A stretch of 64,000 nt of DNA from JAEKNW01 sp963677815 (GCA_963677815.1 OY782499.1:2480001-2544000), one strand, 5' to 3'. Counted from the first letter of the stretch, positions 7,991-16,163 are shown. The notes: generated by a model from the letters alone, not told the origin. Numbers and translations: made by a program.

Positions 7991-9649
7991 TTATTTTGCT
8001 ATTTCAATACGAACACTACTCTTTCCGTATTTAACACCCTTCTTAAATTTCTTCAACAATTCTTTTTCATAAATACTTTCTACTTCAAAGAAAGAGAAAC
8101 CATCTTTGATATCTATCTTACCAATGTTTAATCTTGGGGCTACTTTTAAATCATTCAAGATTCCGATTAATTTAGGAGGAGTCAAGTCTTGGTTTCTACC
8201 AATATTCATAAAGAACCTTGTAAAACCAGCTTCAGCTTTACGAGAACGACTTCTTTTACCTCTATCACTAAATCTAGAATTTCTATCAGAAGCAAGATGG
8301 TTGTCAAAATCACTGTGTTCTTTGCGATAATTTATATCACCAGCATCTTTATAATAATCCAAGAACTTATTGAACTCCACAGCTACAAAGTGCTTGATAA
8401 GGTCTTCCCTATCTAGCCAAGCTAGTTTCTTAAAAATCACATCCATAAATGGATCGATTTCTTGGTCATTAACTTCAACTTTTTCAACATTATCTATGAG
8501 ATTAAATAATTGTCTCTGGCATATTTCTCTTCCTGAAGGAAGTTCTTTAAACTCTAAAGCCTTACCTAATCTACGTTCGATAAATTTAAGTTTTCTTCCA
8601 TCTTTGGAATGAGCAATAGTAATACAAATACCTGTTTTACCAGCTCTTCCTGTTCTACCTGATCTATGAATATAGACATCTTCATCATCAGGAAGACCAA
8701 AATTTATAACATGAGTTAAATCATCTATATCTATACCACGGGCAGCAACATCAGTAGCTACTAACATTTGCACATGCTTGTTTCTAAATTTACCCATTAC
8801 AGATTCTCTAATAGCTTGTGATAAATCACCATGTAAAGAATCAGCATTATAACCATCAAATTGAAGTTTTTCTGCTATTTCCTGAGTTTCTCTCTTAGTT
8901 CTACAAAAAACAATACCATAAATGTTTGGATTCATATCTGCTACACGTTTTAAAGCTAAATATTTATCTCTAGCTCTTACAGTATAAACATGATGAGATA
9001 CTGTTTCAGCACCAGTATTCTTTGAACCAACTGCTATTTCATGTGGTTCATGCATATAGTTTTTAGATATCTGTTGAATTTCTCTTGGCATTGTTGCTGA
9101 AAATAACAAAGTTTGCTTTTCTTTAGGAGTATTTGCTAAAATTGAATCTAATTCTTCTTTGAATCCCATATTGAGCATTTCATCTGCTTCATCTAATACT
9201 AACCACTTAATATTTGAAACATCTAAATTCCCACGCTTTACGAAGTCGTTTACACGACCTGGTGTCCCCACCACGATATTTGCTCCTCTTCTTAAATCTC
9301 TTAATTGATTAGAGATTGACGCACCACCATATACAGCTACTATATTTACTCCTCTCATTTGAGAAGCAAAAGACATTAAGTCCTTGGTAATCTGTAAACA
9401 AAGCTCTCTAGTCGGACATAGAATAAAAGCTTGAACATTCTTAGACCCTGTATCTAACATATTTAACAAAGGTAGTCCAAAAGCTGCAGTTTTTCCTGTT
9501 CCTGTTTGAGCTAACGCAATTAAATCCTGATTATTCTCTAATATATAGGGAATAGTTTTCTCCTGAATTGGAGTAGGATTGACAAAATTAATTGTCTCTA
9601 GGGCTGACTGAATTTCACTATTCAGAGCCATTTCTTTAAAGTAGATCAT
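7991..9649 (-). CDS. deaD: DEAD-box ATP-dependent RNA helicase, DeaD/CsdA type
   Basis: 552 residues. It unwinds structured RNA using ATP, probably in ribosome assembly or cold adaptation. Motifs run in order: Q motif region PTPIQEKTIP, Walker A AQTGTGKTAAF (about 45-55), PTRELCLQI, TPGRV, DEAD (about 153), SAT (about 183), VATDVAARGIDIDDL and HRSGRTGRAGKTG (about 330). A basic linker (RNSRFSDRGKRSRSRK) leads to a C-terminal DbpA-type RNA-binding domain (about 480-552), which places it with DeaD rather than RhlE. ATG start with AAGGAAG 7 bases upstream. No terminator separates it from the convergent gene, whose stop touches its own. Confidence 0.93.
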   Translation of the reverse strand: MIYFKEMALNSEIQSALETINFVNPTPIQEKTIPYILENNQDLIALAQTGTGKTAAFGLPLLNMLDTGSKNVQAFILCPTRELCLQITKDLMSFASQMRGVNIVAVYGGASISNQLRDLRRGANIVVGTPGRVNDFVKRGNLDVSNIKWLVLDEADEMLNMGFKEELDSILANTPKEKQTLLFSATMPREIQQISKNYMHEPHEIAVGSKNTGAETVSHHVYTVRARDKYLALKRVADMNPNIYGIVFCRTKRETQEIAEKLQFDGYNADSLHGDLSQAIRESVMGKFRNKHVQMLVATDVAARGIDIDDLTHVINFGLPDDEDVYIHRSGRTGRAGKTGICITIAHSKDGRKLKFIERRLGKALEFKELPSGREICQRQLFNLIDNVEKVEVNDQEIDPFMDVIFKKLAWLDREDLIKHFVAVEFNKFLDYYKDAGDINYRKEHSDFDNHLASDRNSRFSDRGKRSRSRKAEAGFTRFFMNIGRNQDLTPPKLIGILNDLKVAPRLNIGKIDIKDGFSFFEVESIYEKELLKKFKKGVKYGKSSVRIEIAK

Positions 9650-9871
9650 AGTCTTCCTTTAACTTGTTTGAATTTTTGTACTTGGCTATTATAATCACAT
9701 CTGCAATTGTATTTTTACTCAGTTGTACAAATCAATTCCAAGATTCTCAAGTAGATAACCATGTCAAGTATGATTAATTATTTTTTTCTGTTTAGGGGTT
9801 GGGAATCTAGCCTTGGGGTTAGGATGTTGTAAATAGTATCTGTGGATTTACAGCATTTCTGCTACTAACAG
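9650..9871. other. Upstream region of the helicase gene, no gene seen
   Basis: AT-rich DNA with a minus-strand TATAAT at about 9690-9697 that could serve as a -10 element for the helicase, but no convincing -35 hexamer at the right distance. From about 9790 it passes into GC-richer repeat-type sequence. Confidence 0.35.
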
Positions 9872-10055
9872 CAAATCCCCTTTCAGCTCGTAAGAGCGTC
9901 TGAGAGGGGTGGTCGAGTAGACCGGGGAGAGTAAACAATCCCCTTTCTGCCATTACAGGATAAAAGACTCACCACAAAGACACGAAGACACGAAGACACG
10001 AAGACACGAAGACACGAAGGAATGGAAAATTGAGAATTGAGAATTGAGAATTGAG
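9872..10055. repeat. Family A unit plus two short tandem satellites
   Basis: 9872-9948 is one family A unit (AATCCCCTTTCAGCTCGTAA ... GGGGAGAGTAAACAATCCCC). It is followed at 9973-10020 by about five copies of the 8-base unit GACACGAA and at 10028-10055 by four copies of the 7-base unit TTGAGAA. The two satellites recur together in inverted orientation at 14571-14640, so they travel as a pair. Open reading across this segment is an artefact of repetition. Confidence 0.8.
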
Positions 10056-10058
10056 CCC

Positions 10059-10470
10059 AAATCCCCTTTCAGTTCTTCAGAACGTTTGAGAGGGGTGCTT
10101 GATAAGGCGGGGAGAGTAAATAATCCCCTTTCCGCCATGAAAAATAACTGGGAAAGTGAGCCTAATCCCCTTTCAGTTCTTCAGAACGTTTGAGAGGGGT
10201 GCCTGATAAGGCGGGGAGAGTAAAAAATCCCCTTTCCGCCACTCATAATAACTGGGAAAGTGAGCCTAATCCCCTTTCAGTTCTTCAGAACGTTTGAGAG
10301 GGGTGCCTGATAAGGCGGGGAGAGTAAAAAATCCCCTTTCCGCCACTCATAATAACTGGGAAAGTGAGCCCAATCCCCTTTCAGTTCTTCAGAACGTTTG
10401 AGAGGGGTGCCTGATAAGGCGGGGAGAGTAAATAATCCCCTTTCCGCCACTAAAATTAACTGGGAATGTG
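10059..10470. repeat. 104-bp tandem array, family A variant (about four copies)
   Basis: Units start at about 10060, 10164, 10268 and 10372, exactly 104 bases apart. Each reads AATCCCCTTTCAGTTCTTCA ... GCGGGGAGAGTAAAAAATCC then a CCGCCACT...AACTGGGAAAGTGAGCC spacer. Copies differ by only a few bases, implying recent amplification. GGGGA/TCCCC stretches in each unit can form hairpins. No repeat-spacer pattern of a CRISPR type. Confidence 0.9.
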
Positions 10471-10582
10471 GACATCTTGCCTCTTCAGTCGGACGGTGGA
10501 GATTTTCTCCGCCACTAAAATAACTGGGAAAGTGGGATTCCAGCCCGCAAATAATAATAATAAAAAAATACCTAATAATAAA

Positions 10583-10617
10583 AACCCCTTCTAATTACAG
10601 AGGGGGTTGTTTTTTTA
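10583..10617. terminator. Terminator-like hairpin with T-run, no obvious parent gene
   Basis: AACCCCTTCTAATTACAGAG then GGGGGTT forms a stem flanked by TTTTTTT on the plus strand and by an A-run that becomes a T-run on the minus strand. It could work in both directions. It stands alone inside the repeat cluster; the nearest minus-strand gene upstream is the SUMF1 gene at 11274. Confidence 0.55.
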
Positions 10618-10632
10618 TTCTTTTTTTAAGAT

Positions 10633-10796
10633 AATCCCGAATGGTGCAGTAGAACTTTGATGAAGAGTGCTAGATTCTTTTAGCAAAATAAGTTACAGAA
10701 TTTGAAGGCATATAATATATATATTCCTGAAAATTATGTAGCTTACTTTTGCAAAAGAAGATAGTGCTATTCGCAAAGGTCTACTGCATTATTGGG
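10633..10796. repeat. Palindromic MITE-like repeat, family P copy 2
   Basis: AATCCCGAATGGTGCAGTAG ... TCTACTGCATTATTGGG with the same AT-only centre as copies 1 and 3. It is flanked by TTTAAGAT on both sides (10625-10632 and 10797-10804), a possible 8-base target duplication. An uninterrupted version of that target (TTTAAGATGCCTGCAGGATG) exists at about 14539, which supports insertion. Confidence 0.85.
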
Positions 10797-10800
10797 TTTA

Positions 10801-11129
10801 AGATGCCTGCAAGGATGCAAGCGTTCCCAGTAATCGGTGACTAAAGTTCTTTCTGGTGGCGGACTAAAAGTCCATCTCCCTTCGCTAACACATTCTACAT
10901 GGAAGTCAGACCGTCAGACAAATACTCTCCCCGGTCTACACGACCACCCCTCTCAAACGCTCTTACGAGCTGAAAGGGGATTTAGGCCGTCTGACAGAAG
11001 AAAGAAAGTAATTTTCGAAATTACCTCAATCATTACTTGGGGGCTTTTTTTATTTGCCCTCTCGCAATCTATTTTTCACTTTTCATTTTTATTTTTTCAG
11101 TCTTGCATAGCAAGATAGTAGCTCAAAAG
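10801..11129. repeat. Mixed repeat block downstream of the SUMF1 gene
   Basis: Contains GATGCCTGCAAGGATGCAAG (10803-10822, also at 14542 and 14637), a family S stretch GTGGCGGACTAAAAGTCCAT (10854 onward, also at 14390), one inverted family A unit (about 10923-10983) and the hairpin GTAATTTTCGAAATTAC followed by a T-run at about 11045. Apparent reading frames across it are built from repeat sequence and have no ribosome binding site. Confidence 0.75.
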
Positions 11130-11273
11130 TTATTCTGAACTACGAGCAAGGCGGAAGCCTACAATGCCGGTGCTAGACGTCGGGTAGTCTGCGTCACGAA
11201 GAGCTACCCTGCAAAAAGTAGCTCTGTAGTAACAGCTGCCACCCCGATACACACGGTAAGAGCCCGTAGCAGG
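11130..11273 (-). other. Severed 3' end of the SUMF1 gene, containing variable region 2 (11139-11279)
   Basis: Directly after the TGA at 11274-11276 the same frame stays open for 47 codons to a TAA at 11130-11132. It encodes ...GSYRVYRGGS then ...CRVALRDADYPTS and ...VGFRLARSSE, the missing end of the second SUMF1 domain. The 141-bp stretch 11139-11279 aligns without gaps to 12102-12242 with 31 differing bases; the last 24 bases are identical. In this AT-rich genome the stretch is GC-rich and uses CGT/CGG/CGC for Arg. This is the pattern of a DGR variable region with its fixed 3' homing end. Confidence 0.75.
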
Positions 11274-13148
11274 TCACACCGGATCAGTCTGGGCAGATGA
11301 AGAATAAGAGCCATACCAATCATTACACCACTCATAAACATTACCGGACATGTCATATATACCTAAACCATTAGGAGCCTTAGTTCCTACATTGTGTGTC
11401 GTGGAACTGGAATTATCACCATACCAAGCCACACTATTGATATCATTAGAACCTGCATAAAGATAATCAGGATTATTGCTTGCACCTCGCGCTGCATATT
11501 CCCATTCTGCTTCTGTTGGTAACCTGTAGCCATTAGCAGAAAAATCACATGCCCAAGTACTAGTATTATAACATGGAGTTAAACCTTCTTGAATACTTCT
11601 GGCATTACAATATTCAACTGCATTGTACCATGTTACTTGTTCCACAGGTTTATCAGAACCGGAGAAGTAAGATGGATTAGTACCCATCACAGCTTGATAT
11701 TCGCCTTGAGTTACTTCATATTTTCCAATATAAAATGAAGAGAGAGTTACTTGATGAGTGGGGAGTTCCCTTGAATATCCTACTCCTCTAGTATCCCCCA
11801 TAGTGAAAGTACCAGCCGGTACCAAGACAAGGTCACTATTAATTACATACTCAGCTGTAGCAATTTCCGATTCTTGCCAATCTACTTTATAGGCTCTGAC
11901 TTTTACAGTTGCATTAGTTTCTAAAGTGAAAGCTCCTGTATAAAGAGTAGAGCTTTGATCAGGGTCGCTATTATCTATAGTATAATAGATTTCTACATCG
12001 GGAGTTTCACAAGTAATTGTGATAGTCTGAACCCCATCAAAACTTCCACCTGTGGGAGAAACCACGGGATCAGCTACGACCTGAGGAGCAGATACTGAGA
12101 TACTACGAGCAAGGCGGAAGCCTACAGAGTTGCCGCTATTCGTCGGGTAGTGGTAGTCACGATATGCTACCCGGCAATAAGTAGCACTGATGAACCAGCT
12201 GCCACCCCGAAAAACACGGTTAGAGCCCAAATCAGGACCCATCGGATCAGTCTGTGGAGAAGAAGAATAAGAGCCATACCAATCATTACACCACTCATCA
12301 ACATTACCGGACATATCATAAAGTCCAAGTTGGTTTGGTAACTTAGTACCTACAACATGCGTAATGTTTGCTGAGTTTGAGCCATACCAAGCATAGTTAC
12401 TTAGTTGACCCTCAACATTTGTTCCTGCCCATTGATTATATCCGCTGGCAGGTTGTTGATTACCCCCCTTAGCTGCATACATCCACTCCATTTCTGTAGG
12501 TAAGCGATAACCATTAGCATTGATGTTACAAGTCCATTCTGTTGTATCATAGCACGGAGTTAAGCCTTCTTGAATACTTCTGGCATTACAATATTCAACT
12601 GCATTAATCCATGATAATTGTTCTACAGGTTTATCTGAACCAGAGAAATATGATGGATTGGATCCCATCACAGCTTCATACTCAGCCTGAGTTACTTCAT
12701 ACTTAGACATATAGAAATCACTTATAGTTACATCAGCTGTGCCATTGTTAAATGTCCCACCTGTGATTTTTACAAAAGAAACAACTTCTTCCGCACCAAG
12801 TGGATTTGTCGGAATTTCAGGGTTATCCCTGGCAATAACTTTAATTTTGTATTGATCTCCAACTTCAACATTATCTGAAGCTGGATGCCAGATAATCTCA
12901 TTTCCTATTCCAGGTAGAACATTATCACCGTAATGACCTGTTAAAGCAGAAGGATAAATATCATAAGTAGTTCCACCATCAGCAGAAACAAGTACCATAA
13001 CTTGGCATTGTCCATCAGCTACTAAATCATAAGAAATGACAACTTGTCCAGTTTCTGGAGTGACTATTATATTTGAAACAACAGGGGATGCTGAAAAAAG
13101 ACAGCTTACAGCTAAGATTATTAAAGCTAAGATATAATATTTTTTCAT
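11274..13148 (-). CDS. Secreted double SUMF1 (FGE-sulfatase fold) protein, DGR-type target, truncated by TGA
   Basis: 624 residues as read; 672 if the TGA is passed. Signal peptide (residues 1-19, MKKYYILALIILAVSCLFSA), an Ig-like domain (about 20-110), SUMF1 domain 1 (about 125-350), a chitobiase C-terminal-like domain (about 358-440, YTIDNSDPDQSSTLYTG), then SUMF1 domain 2 (about 445 to end). Both SUMF1 domains show GYRLPTE.EW and YDMSGNV.EWCNDWYGSYSS. Domain 1 ends RVFRGGSWFISATYCR...VGFRLARS; domain 2 stops at QTDPV because the expected Gly codon is TGA. C-type-lectin/FGE-fold ends like these are the usual targets of diversity-generating retroelements, where they act as variable ligand-binding faces. 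It follows the small cargo gene by 9 bases and is probably co-transcribed. The enzyme activity of true FGE is not implied. Repeats flank the operon on both sides. Confidence 0.8.
   Translation of the reverse strand: MKKYYILALIILAVSCLFSASPVVSNIIVTPETGQVVISYDLVADGQCQVMVLVSADGGTTYDIYPSALTGHYGDNVLPGIGNEIIWHPASDNVEVGDQYKIKVIARDNPEIPTNPLGAEEVVSFVKITGGTFNNGTADVTISDFYMSKYEVTQAEYEAVMGSNPSYFSGSDKPVEQLSWINAVEYCNARSIQEGLTPCYDTTEWTCNINANGYRLPTEMEWMYAAKGGNQQPASGYNQWAGTNVEGQLSNYAWYGSNSANITHVVGTKLPNQLGLYDMSGNVDEWCNDWYGSYSSSPQTDPMGPDLGSNRVFRGGSWFISATYCRVAYRDYHYPTNSGNSVGFRLARSISVSAPQVVADPVVSPTGGSFDGVQTITITCETPDVEIYYTIDNSDPDQSSTLYTGAFTLETNATVKVRAYKVDWQESEIATAEYVINSDLVLVPAGTFTMGDTRGVGYSRELPTHQVTLSSFYIGKYEVTQGEYQAVMGTNPSYFSGSDKPVEQVTWYNAVEYCNARSIQEGLTPCYNTSTWACDFSANGYRLPTEAEWEYAARGASNNPDYLYAGSNDINSVAWYGDNSSSTTHNVGTKAPNGLGIYDMSGNVYEWCNDWYGSYSSSAQTDPV
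12102..12242 (-). other. DGR-like variable region 1, inside SUMF1 domain 1
   Basis: 141 bases encoding the stretch from Met of QTDPMGPDLG through GFRLARS. Same length as 11139-11279. Of the 31 bases that differ between the two, 22 have adenine in one copy, against about half expected by chance; differences cluster at GGSW-x-x-x, CRVA-x-RD-x-x and PT-x-S-x-x-x, exactly the exposed positions varied in FGE-fold DGR proteins. The final codons (GTA GGC TTC CGC CTT GCT) are invariant. Template repeat and reverse transcriptase are not in the window. Confidence 0.7.
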
Positions 13149-13157
13149 GTTACCCCC

Positions 13158-13874
13158 CTATTTCATTAAGAGAACTTTAGCAGTTTTGTTATAGCTGGCT
13201 GATTTCATTTGCACAAAATAAATACCATTAGAGCATCTCTTGCCTGTCTTATCTAAGCCATTCCAACTGATAGTATGTTCCCCGGTTGTTAAATTCTCTG
13301 TTTGGACTAATTGCCCTTTAAGATTATAGATAGAGAGCTGACTTGTCTCATTCTCTTTAACTCTAACATCTATATTTGTAGCAATATTTCCAGAAAATGG
13401 ATTAGGATAAATAGAAATTAATTCACTTGTTTTAGGAAGATTTGGCACATCATTGTTATCTGATATTTTACCAGATACTGGACCATAGAAGTTATTTGCT
13501 CCATATTCCACAGATTGAAGCCAGTAATAGTAGATGGTTTCCGCTTCAACTTCTTCATCTTGGTAGGAGTAGTTAGTGGTTAAACTAGTATTATGAGCTG
13601 AAATGATATTTGAAGTTACGATTAAAGCAGCTGCTAAATCAGAAGTCTCTGCCCTGTGAATGTGATAACCAATTAAGTTTGACTCACTTTGAGTAGTCCA
13701 ATTGATAGAAATAGCATCATTGCTTACATTAGGACTTGCCATAAATGATGAAAGCGTTACTGGAAGAGTTTGATCACTTATTTCAAAAACAGATGATTCA
13801 CCAAAACCTGTTAATGAAAATAGCATGCCAGTAGTTAGTGACATAAGTATAACAAAAATGGAAATTTTTCTCAT
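13158..13874 (-). CDS. Small secreted FnIII-like protein with T9SS sorting domain
   Basis: 238 residues. Signal peptide (MRKISIFVILMSLTTGMLFS), a fibronectin III-like domain (about 35-135) beginning LPVTLSSFMASPNVSND and containing NWTTQSESNLIGYHIHRAE, then a C-terminal FlgD-like sorting domain (about 155-238) with YPNPF, IYNLKGQLVQTENL and SNGIYFVQM. It is exported and probably surface-attached through type IX secretion. GAGGAGGAAAA sits right before its ATG, a strong ribosome binding site. First gene of an operon with the SUMF1 gene 9 bases downstream; it may anchor or accompany that protein, which is inference. Confidence 0.82.
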   Translation of the reverse strand: MRKISIFVILMSLTTGMLFSLTGFGESSVFEISDQTLPVTLSSFMASPNVSNDAISINWTTQSESNLIGYHIHRAETSDLAAALIVTSNIISAHNTSLTTNYSYQDEEVEAETIYYYWLQSVEYGANNFYGPVSGKISDNNDVPNLPKTSELISIYPNPFSGNIATNIDVRVKENETSQLSIYNLKGQLVQTENLTTGEHTISWNGLDKTGKRCSNGIYFVQMKSASYNKTAKVLLMK

Positions 13875-13890
13875 TTTTCCTCCTCTTGAA

Positions 13891-13929
13891 TTATAAGTTC
13901 ATGAAACTTATAATATTTTATTTTGTCAA
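13891..13929 (-). promoter_or_regulatory. Promoter region with inverted repeat upstream of the SUMF1 operon
   Basis: TTATAAGTT and AACTTATAA (13891-13913) form a 9-base-arm inverted repeat. On the minus strand TTGACA (13924-13929) is a perfect -35; 17 bases further comes TTTCAT, a weak -10 that lies inside the inverted repeat. The dyad may be an operator over the -10 or a 5' leader hairpin. Confidence 0.4.
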
Positions 13930-14076
13930 ATTATTTTTGTTTATTATCTATATTTTCTCATATTATTTGACTACTTTACATTATACAATATTTTCAATAG
14001 TTAAATATGTTTCTATTTAGAGTAAATTGGGGCTAATGTAAAGAAAACATAAGACTATAAAAATTAAATTCCTTTA

Positions 14077-14241
14077 AACCCAAATGGTGCAGTAGAATTT
14101 TAGGGAAGAGTGCAGATTCTTCCAGCAAAATAAGTTACAGAATTTGAAGGCATATAATATATATATTCATGAAAATTATGTAGCTTACTTTTGCAGAAGA
14201 ATATAGTGCTATTCACAAAAGTCTACTGCATTATTTGGGTT
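14077..14241. repeat. Palindromic MITE-like repeat, family P copy 3
   Basis: The cleanest copy: AACCCAAATGGTGCAGTAGA at the left end is complementary to TCTACTGCATTATTTGGGTT at the right. Same orientation as copy 2. Together they flank the SUMF1 operon. AT-only centre GCATATAATATATATATTC. Confidence 0.88.
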
Positions 14242-14242
14242 A

Positions 14243-14690
14243 AATGCGAAATGAAGCCTCTTCTGACGGACGATTGACTTTTTTGTCGGACGGTGGACTT
14301 GTAGTTCGCCATCTTCTGTCGCCTGACTGACTGAAGAAGTGGCGGAGAAAATCTCCACCGTCCGACTGAAGAGGCTTTCATTATGTAGTGGCGGACTAAA
14401 AGTCTATCTCCCTTCGCTAATACATTCTACATAGCTTAAGCGTAGTAGAAAGCTTCGGAAGACTGGCCGTCCGACAGAAGAGGCTATTTATCTCTTATCT
14501 CTTCTTCCTGTAATCAGCAGATAGATTCTCTTAATATATTTAAGATGCCTGCAGGATGCAAGTGTTCCCAGTAATTCTCAATTCTCAATTTTCCATTCCT
14601 TTGTGTCTTCGTGTCTTCGTGGTTAGTCTTTCTTATGTCTGCAAGATGCAAGCATTCCCAGTTAGGCTAATGAACATTAACAAAAAATAG
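14243..14690. repeat. Mixed repeat block between the SUMF1 operon and the second MATE gene
   Basis: 14255-14372 is an inverted repeat: GCCTCTTCTGACGGACG ... CGTCCGACTGAAGAGGC. 14390-14480 carries the family S stretch GTGGCGGACTAAAAGTC, shared with 10854 and, inverted, with 56711-56815. 14541-14575 and 14634-14665 are copies of the GATGCCTGCAGGATGCAAG motif, and 14571-14640 is the inverted satellite pair seen at 9973-10055. No gene. The stretch 13930-14076 before it is AT-rich and featureless. Confidence 0.75.
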
Positions 14691-14751
14691 TTCTTGTCAG
14701 AAAAACTAACTATTTAAATAAGTATTTTAGATTATTATAAAGAAGGGAAAT

Positions 14752-16092
14752 GTGGAAAAAGAACATAAATTATCAGATACAAATATACCAAGACTTTTAT
14801 TAAAATTAACTATTCCTGCAACTATTGGAATGCTTGTGATGGCTTTTTACAACATAGTAGATACCATGTTTATTGGACATGGAGTAGGACCTAATGGCAT
14901 AGCAGGACTATCAATAGTATTCCCCATCCAGCTCATCGTAATGGGCTTTGGACAAATGTTTGGTATGGGTGGTGCTTCAATCATCTCAAGAGCTCTTGGC
15001 TCTAAAGACTATGATAAAGCTAACCTAACATTCGGTAATCAGATTTTCTCTGTAATTGTTTTCACTCTTTTAGTAATGATTCCAGGTCTTTTTTTCCCAA
15101 GACAGATATTAAGTTTATTTGGAGCAACAGAAGCAATTATGCCTTATGCTCTTGAATATTATAAAATTATAGTCTTTGGTTCTGGGCTGTTTATGTTTGC
15201 TATGATGAGTAATAATGTTCTAAGAGCAGAGGGACATGCAAAAATAGCAATGTCTAATATGATGATATCTGCTGGTCTGAATATAATCCTAGACCCAATC
15301 TTTATTTTCTGGTTAGATATGGGAATTAGAGGAGCTGCCTTAGCAACTGTAATATCTCAAGGTCTTGTAGTATTCTATTTAATATATCATTTTACTAAAG
15401 GACAGAGTTTTTTCAAGATTAAACTTAAATCAATCAGACCAAAATTAGCAATCCAAAAAGAAATGTTTGCTATCGGTTTATCAGCTTTTTCGAGACAGGT
15501 TGCTGGTTCATTTATAGTTGTCATAATTAACAACAAGCTGGGTTCATTTAGTCTTGGAGACACTTATATAGCTGTTTATGGTATTATCAACAGACTTTTC
15601 TCACTATTCTTCATGCCAATGTTTGGAATTGCTCAAGGTCTTCAGCCAGTCCTTGGTTATAACTGGGGAGCTAAGAGAATAGATTTAGCAAAGAAAGCTA
15701 TCAGATTAGCTTTCACATGGGCTACCATAATATCTGTCTCTGCTTTTATTATAATACAGCTATTTCCATCTTCTTTAATGAGCTGGTTTACTACTGATAG
15801 TCAGGTAATTAAAGAAGGTGCTTATGCTATTAGAAGAATGACCCTTCTCTTCCCTATCTTAGGTTTTCAAATTATTGGTACAATAATATTCCAAGCTCTT
15901 GGTCATGCTACAGAATCTCTAATCTTATCTTTATCAAGACAGATACTCTTTTTTATACCCATCTTCTATATTATGACATCATTCTATGGATTCTTTGGCG
16001 TATTAATAACTTTCCCTATGTCTGACATCTTGGCTTTTGCTGTTACTACATTCCTCTTAGTTAGGGAATTCAGAAAATGGAAGCTAGCATAG
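14752..16092 (+). CDS. MATE family efflux transporter (second)
   Basis: 446 residues, about 12 membrane helices in two MatE halves. LTIPATIGMLVMAFYNIVDT (about 18-37) and FGMGGASIISRALGSKDYDK are typical of bacterial MATE/NorM-DinF proteins, as is GIAQGLQPVLGYNWGAKR in the second half. The start is GTG, placed 4 bases after AGAAGGGA; an ATG two bases earlier is out of frame. Only distantly similar to the MATE protein at 360. Drug or metabolite export is the family role; the substrate is unknown. Confidence 0.93.
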   Translation: MEKEHKLSDTNIPRLLLKLTIPATIGMLVMAFYNIVDTMFIGHGVGPNGIAGLSIVFPIQLIVMGFGQMFGMGGASIISRALGSKDYDKANLTFGNQIFSVIVFTLLVMIPGLFFPRQILSLFGATEAIMPYALEYYKIIVFGSGLFMFAMMSNNVLRAEGHAKIAMSNMMISAGLNIILDPIFIFWLDMGIRGAALATVISQGLVVFYLIYHFTKGQSFFKIKLKSIRPKLAIQKEMFAIGLSAFSRQVAGSFIVVIINNKLGSFSLGDTYIAVYGIINRLFSLFFMPMFGIAQGLQPVLGYNWGAKRIDLAKKAIRLAFTWATIISVSAFIIIQLFPSSLMSWFTTDSQVIKEGAYAIRRMTLLFPILGFQIIGTIIFQALGHATESLILSLSRQILFFIPIFYIMTSFYGFFGVLITFPMSDILAFAVTTFLLVREFRKWKLA

Positions 16093-16163
16093 TATATGAA
16101 TTGTTTCCCTCTCAAGTAGAATGGGGTTTAGAAAGAAAAAGAAGAATATTTAAAAGTATCTGT

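Noticed and set aside
9953..10138. Minus-strand reading frame of about 60 codons in the repeat cluster
   Set aside because: It is built from family A units and the 8- and 7-base satellites, has no ribosome binding site and no protein-like composition.
10059..10470. CRISPR array
   Set aside because: The whole 104-bp unit is repeated, with no unique spacers, and no cas gene is present in the window.
10837..11118. Plus-strand reading frame of about 93 codons beside the SUMF1 gene
   Set aside because: It spans family S and family A repeat sequence; the same DNA recurs elsewhere with frame-breaking changes.
11274..11276. Reassignment of TGA to glycine, as in some candidate phyla
   Set aside because: surE, rsmA and the ABC-peptidase gene end naturally at TGA next to or overlapping the following gene, and no other gene here has an internal TGA.
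9650..14751. DGR reverse transcriptase, template repeat or accessory gene next to the variable protein
   Set aside because: No frame with reverse-transcriptase motifs exists anywhere in the window, and the 3' homing sequence occurs only in the two variable regions.
14750..14752. ATG at 14750 as the start of the second MATE gene
   Set aside because: It is out of frame with the transporter; the GTG at 14752 is in frame and correctly spaced from AGAAGGGA.
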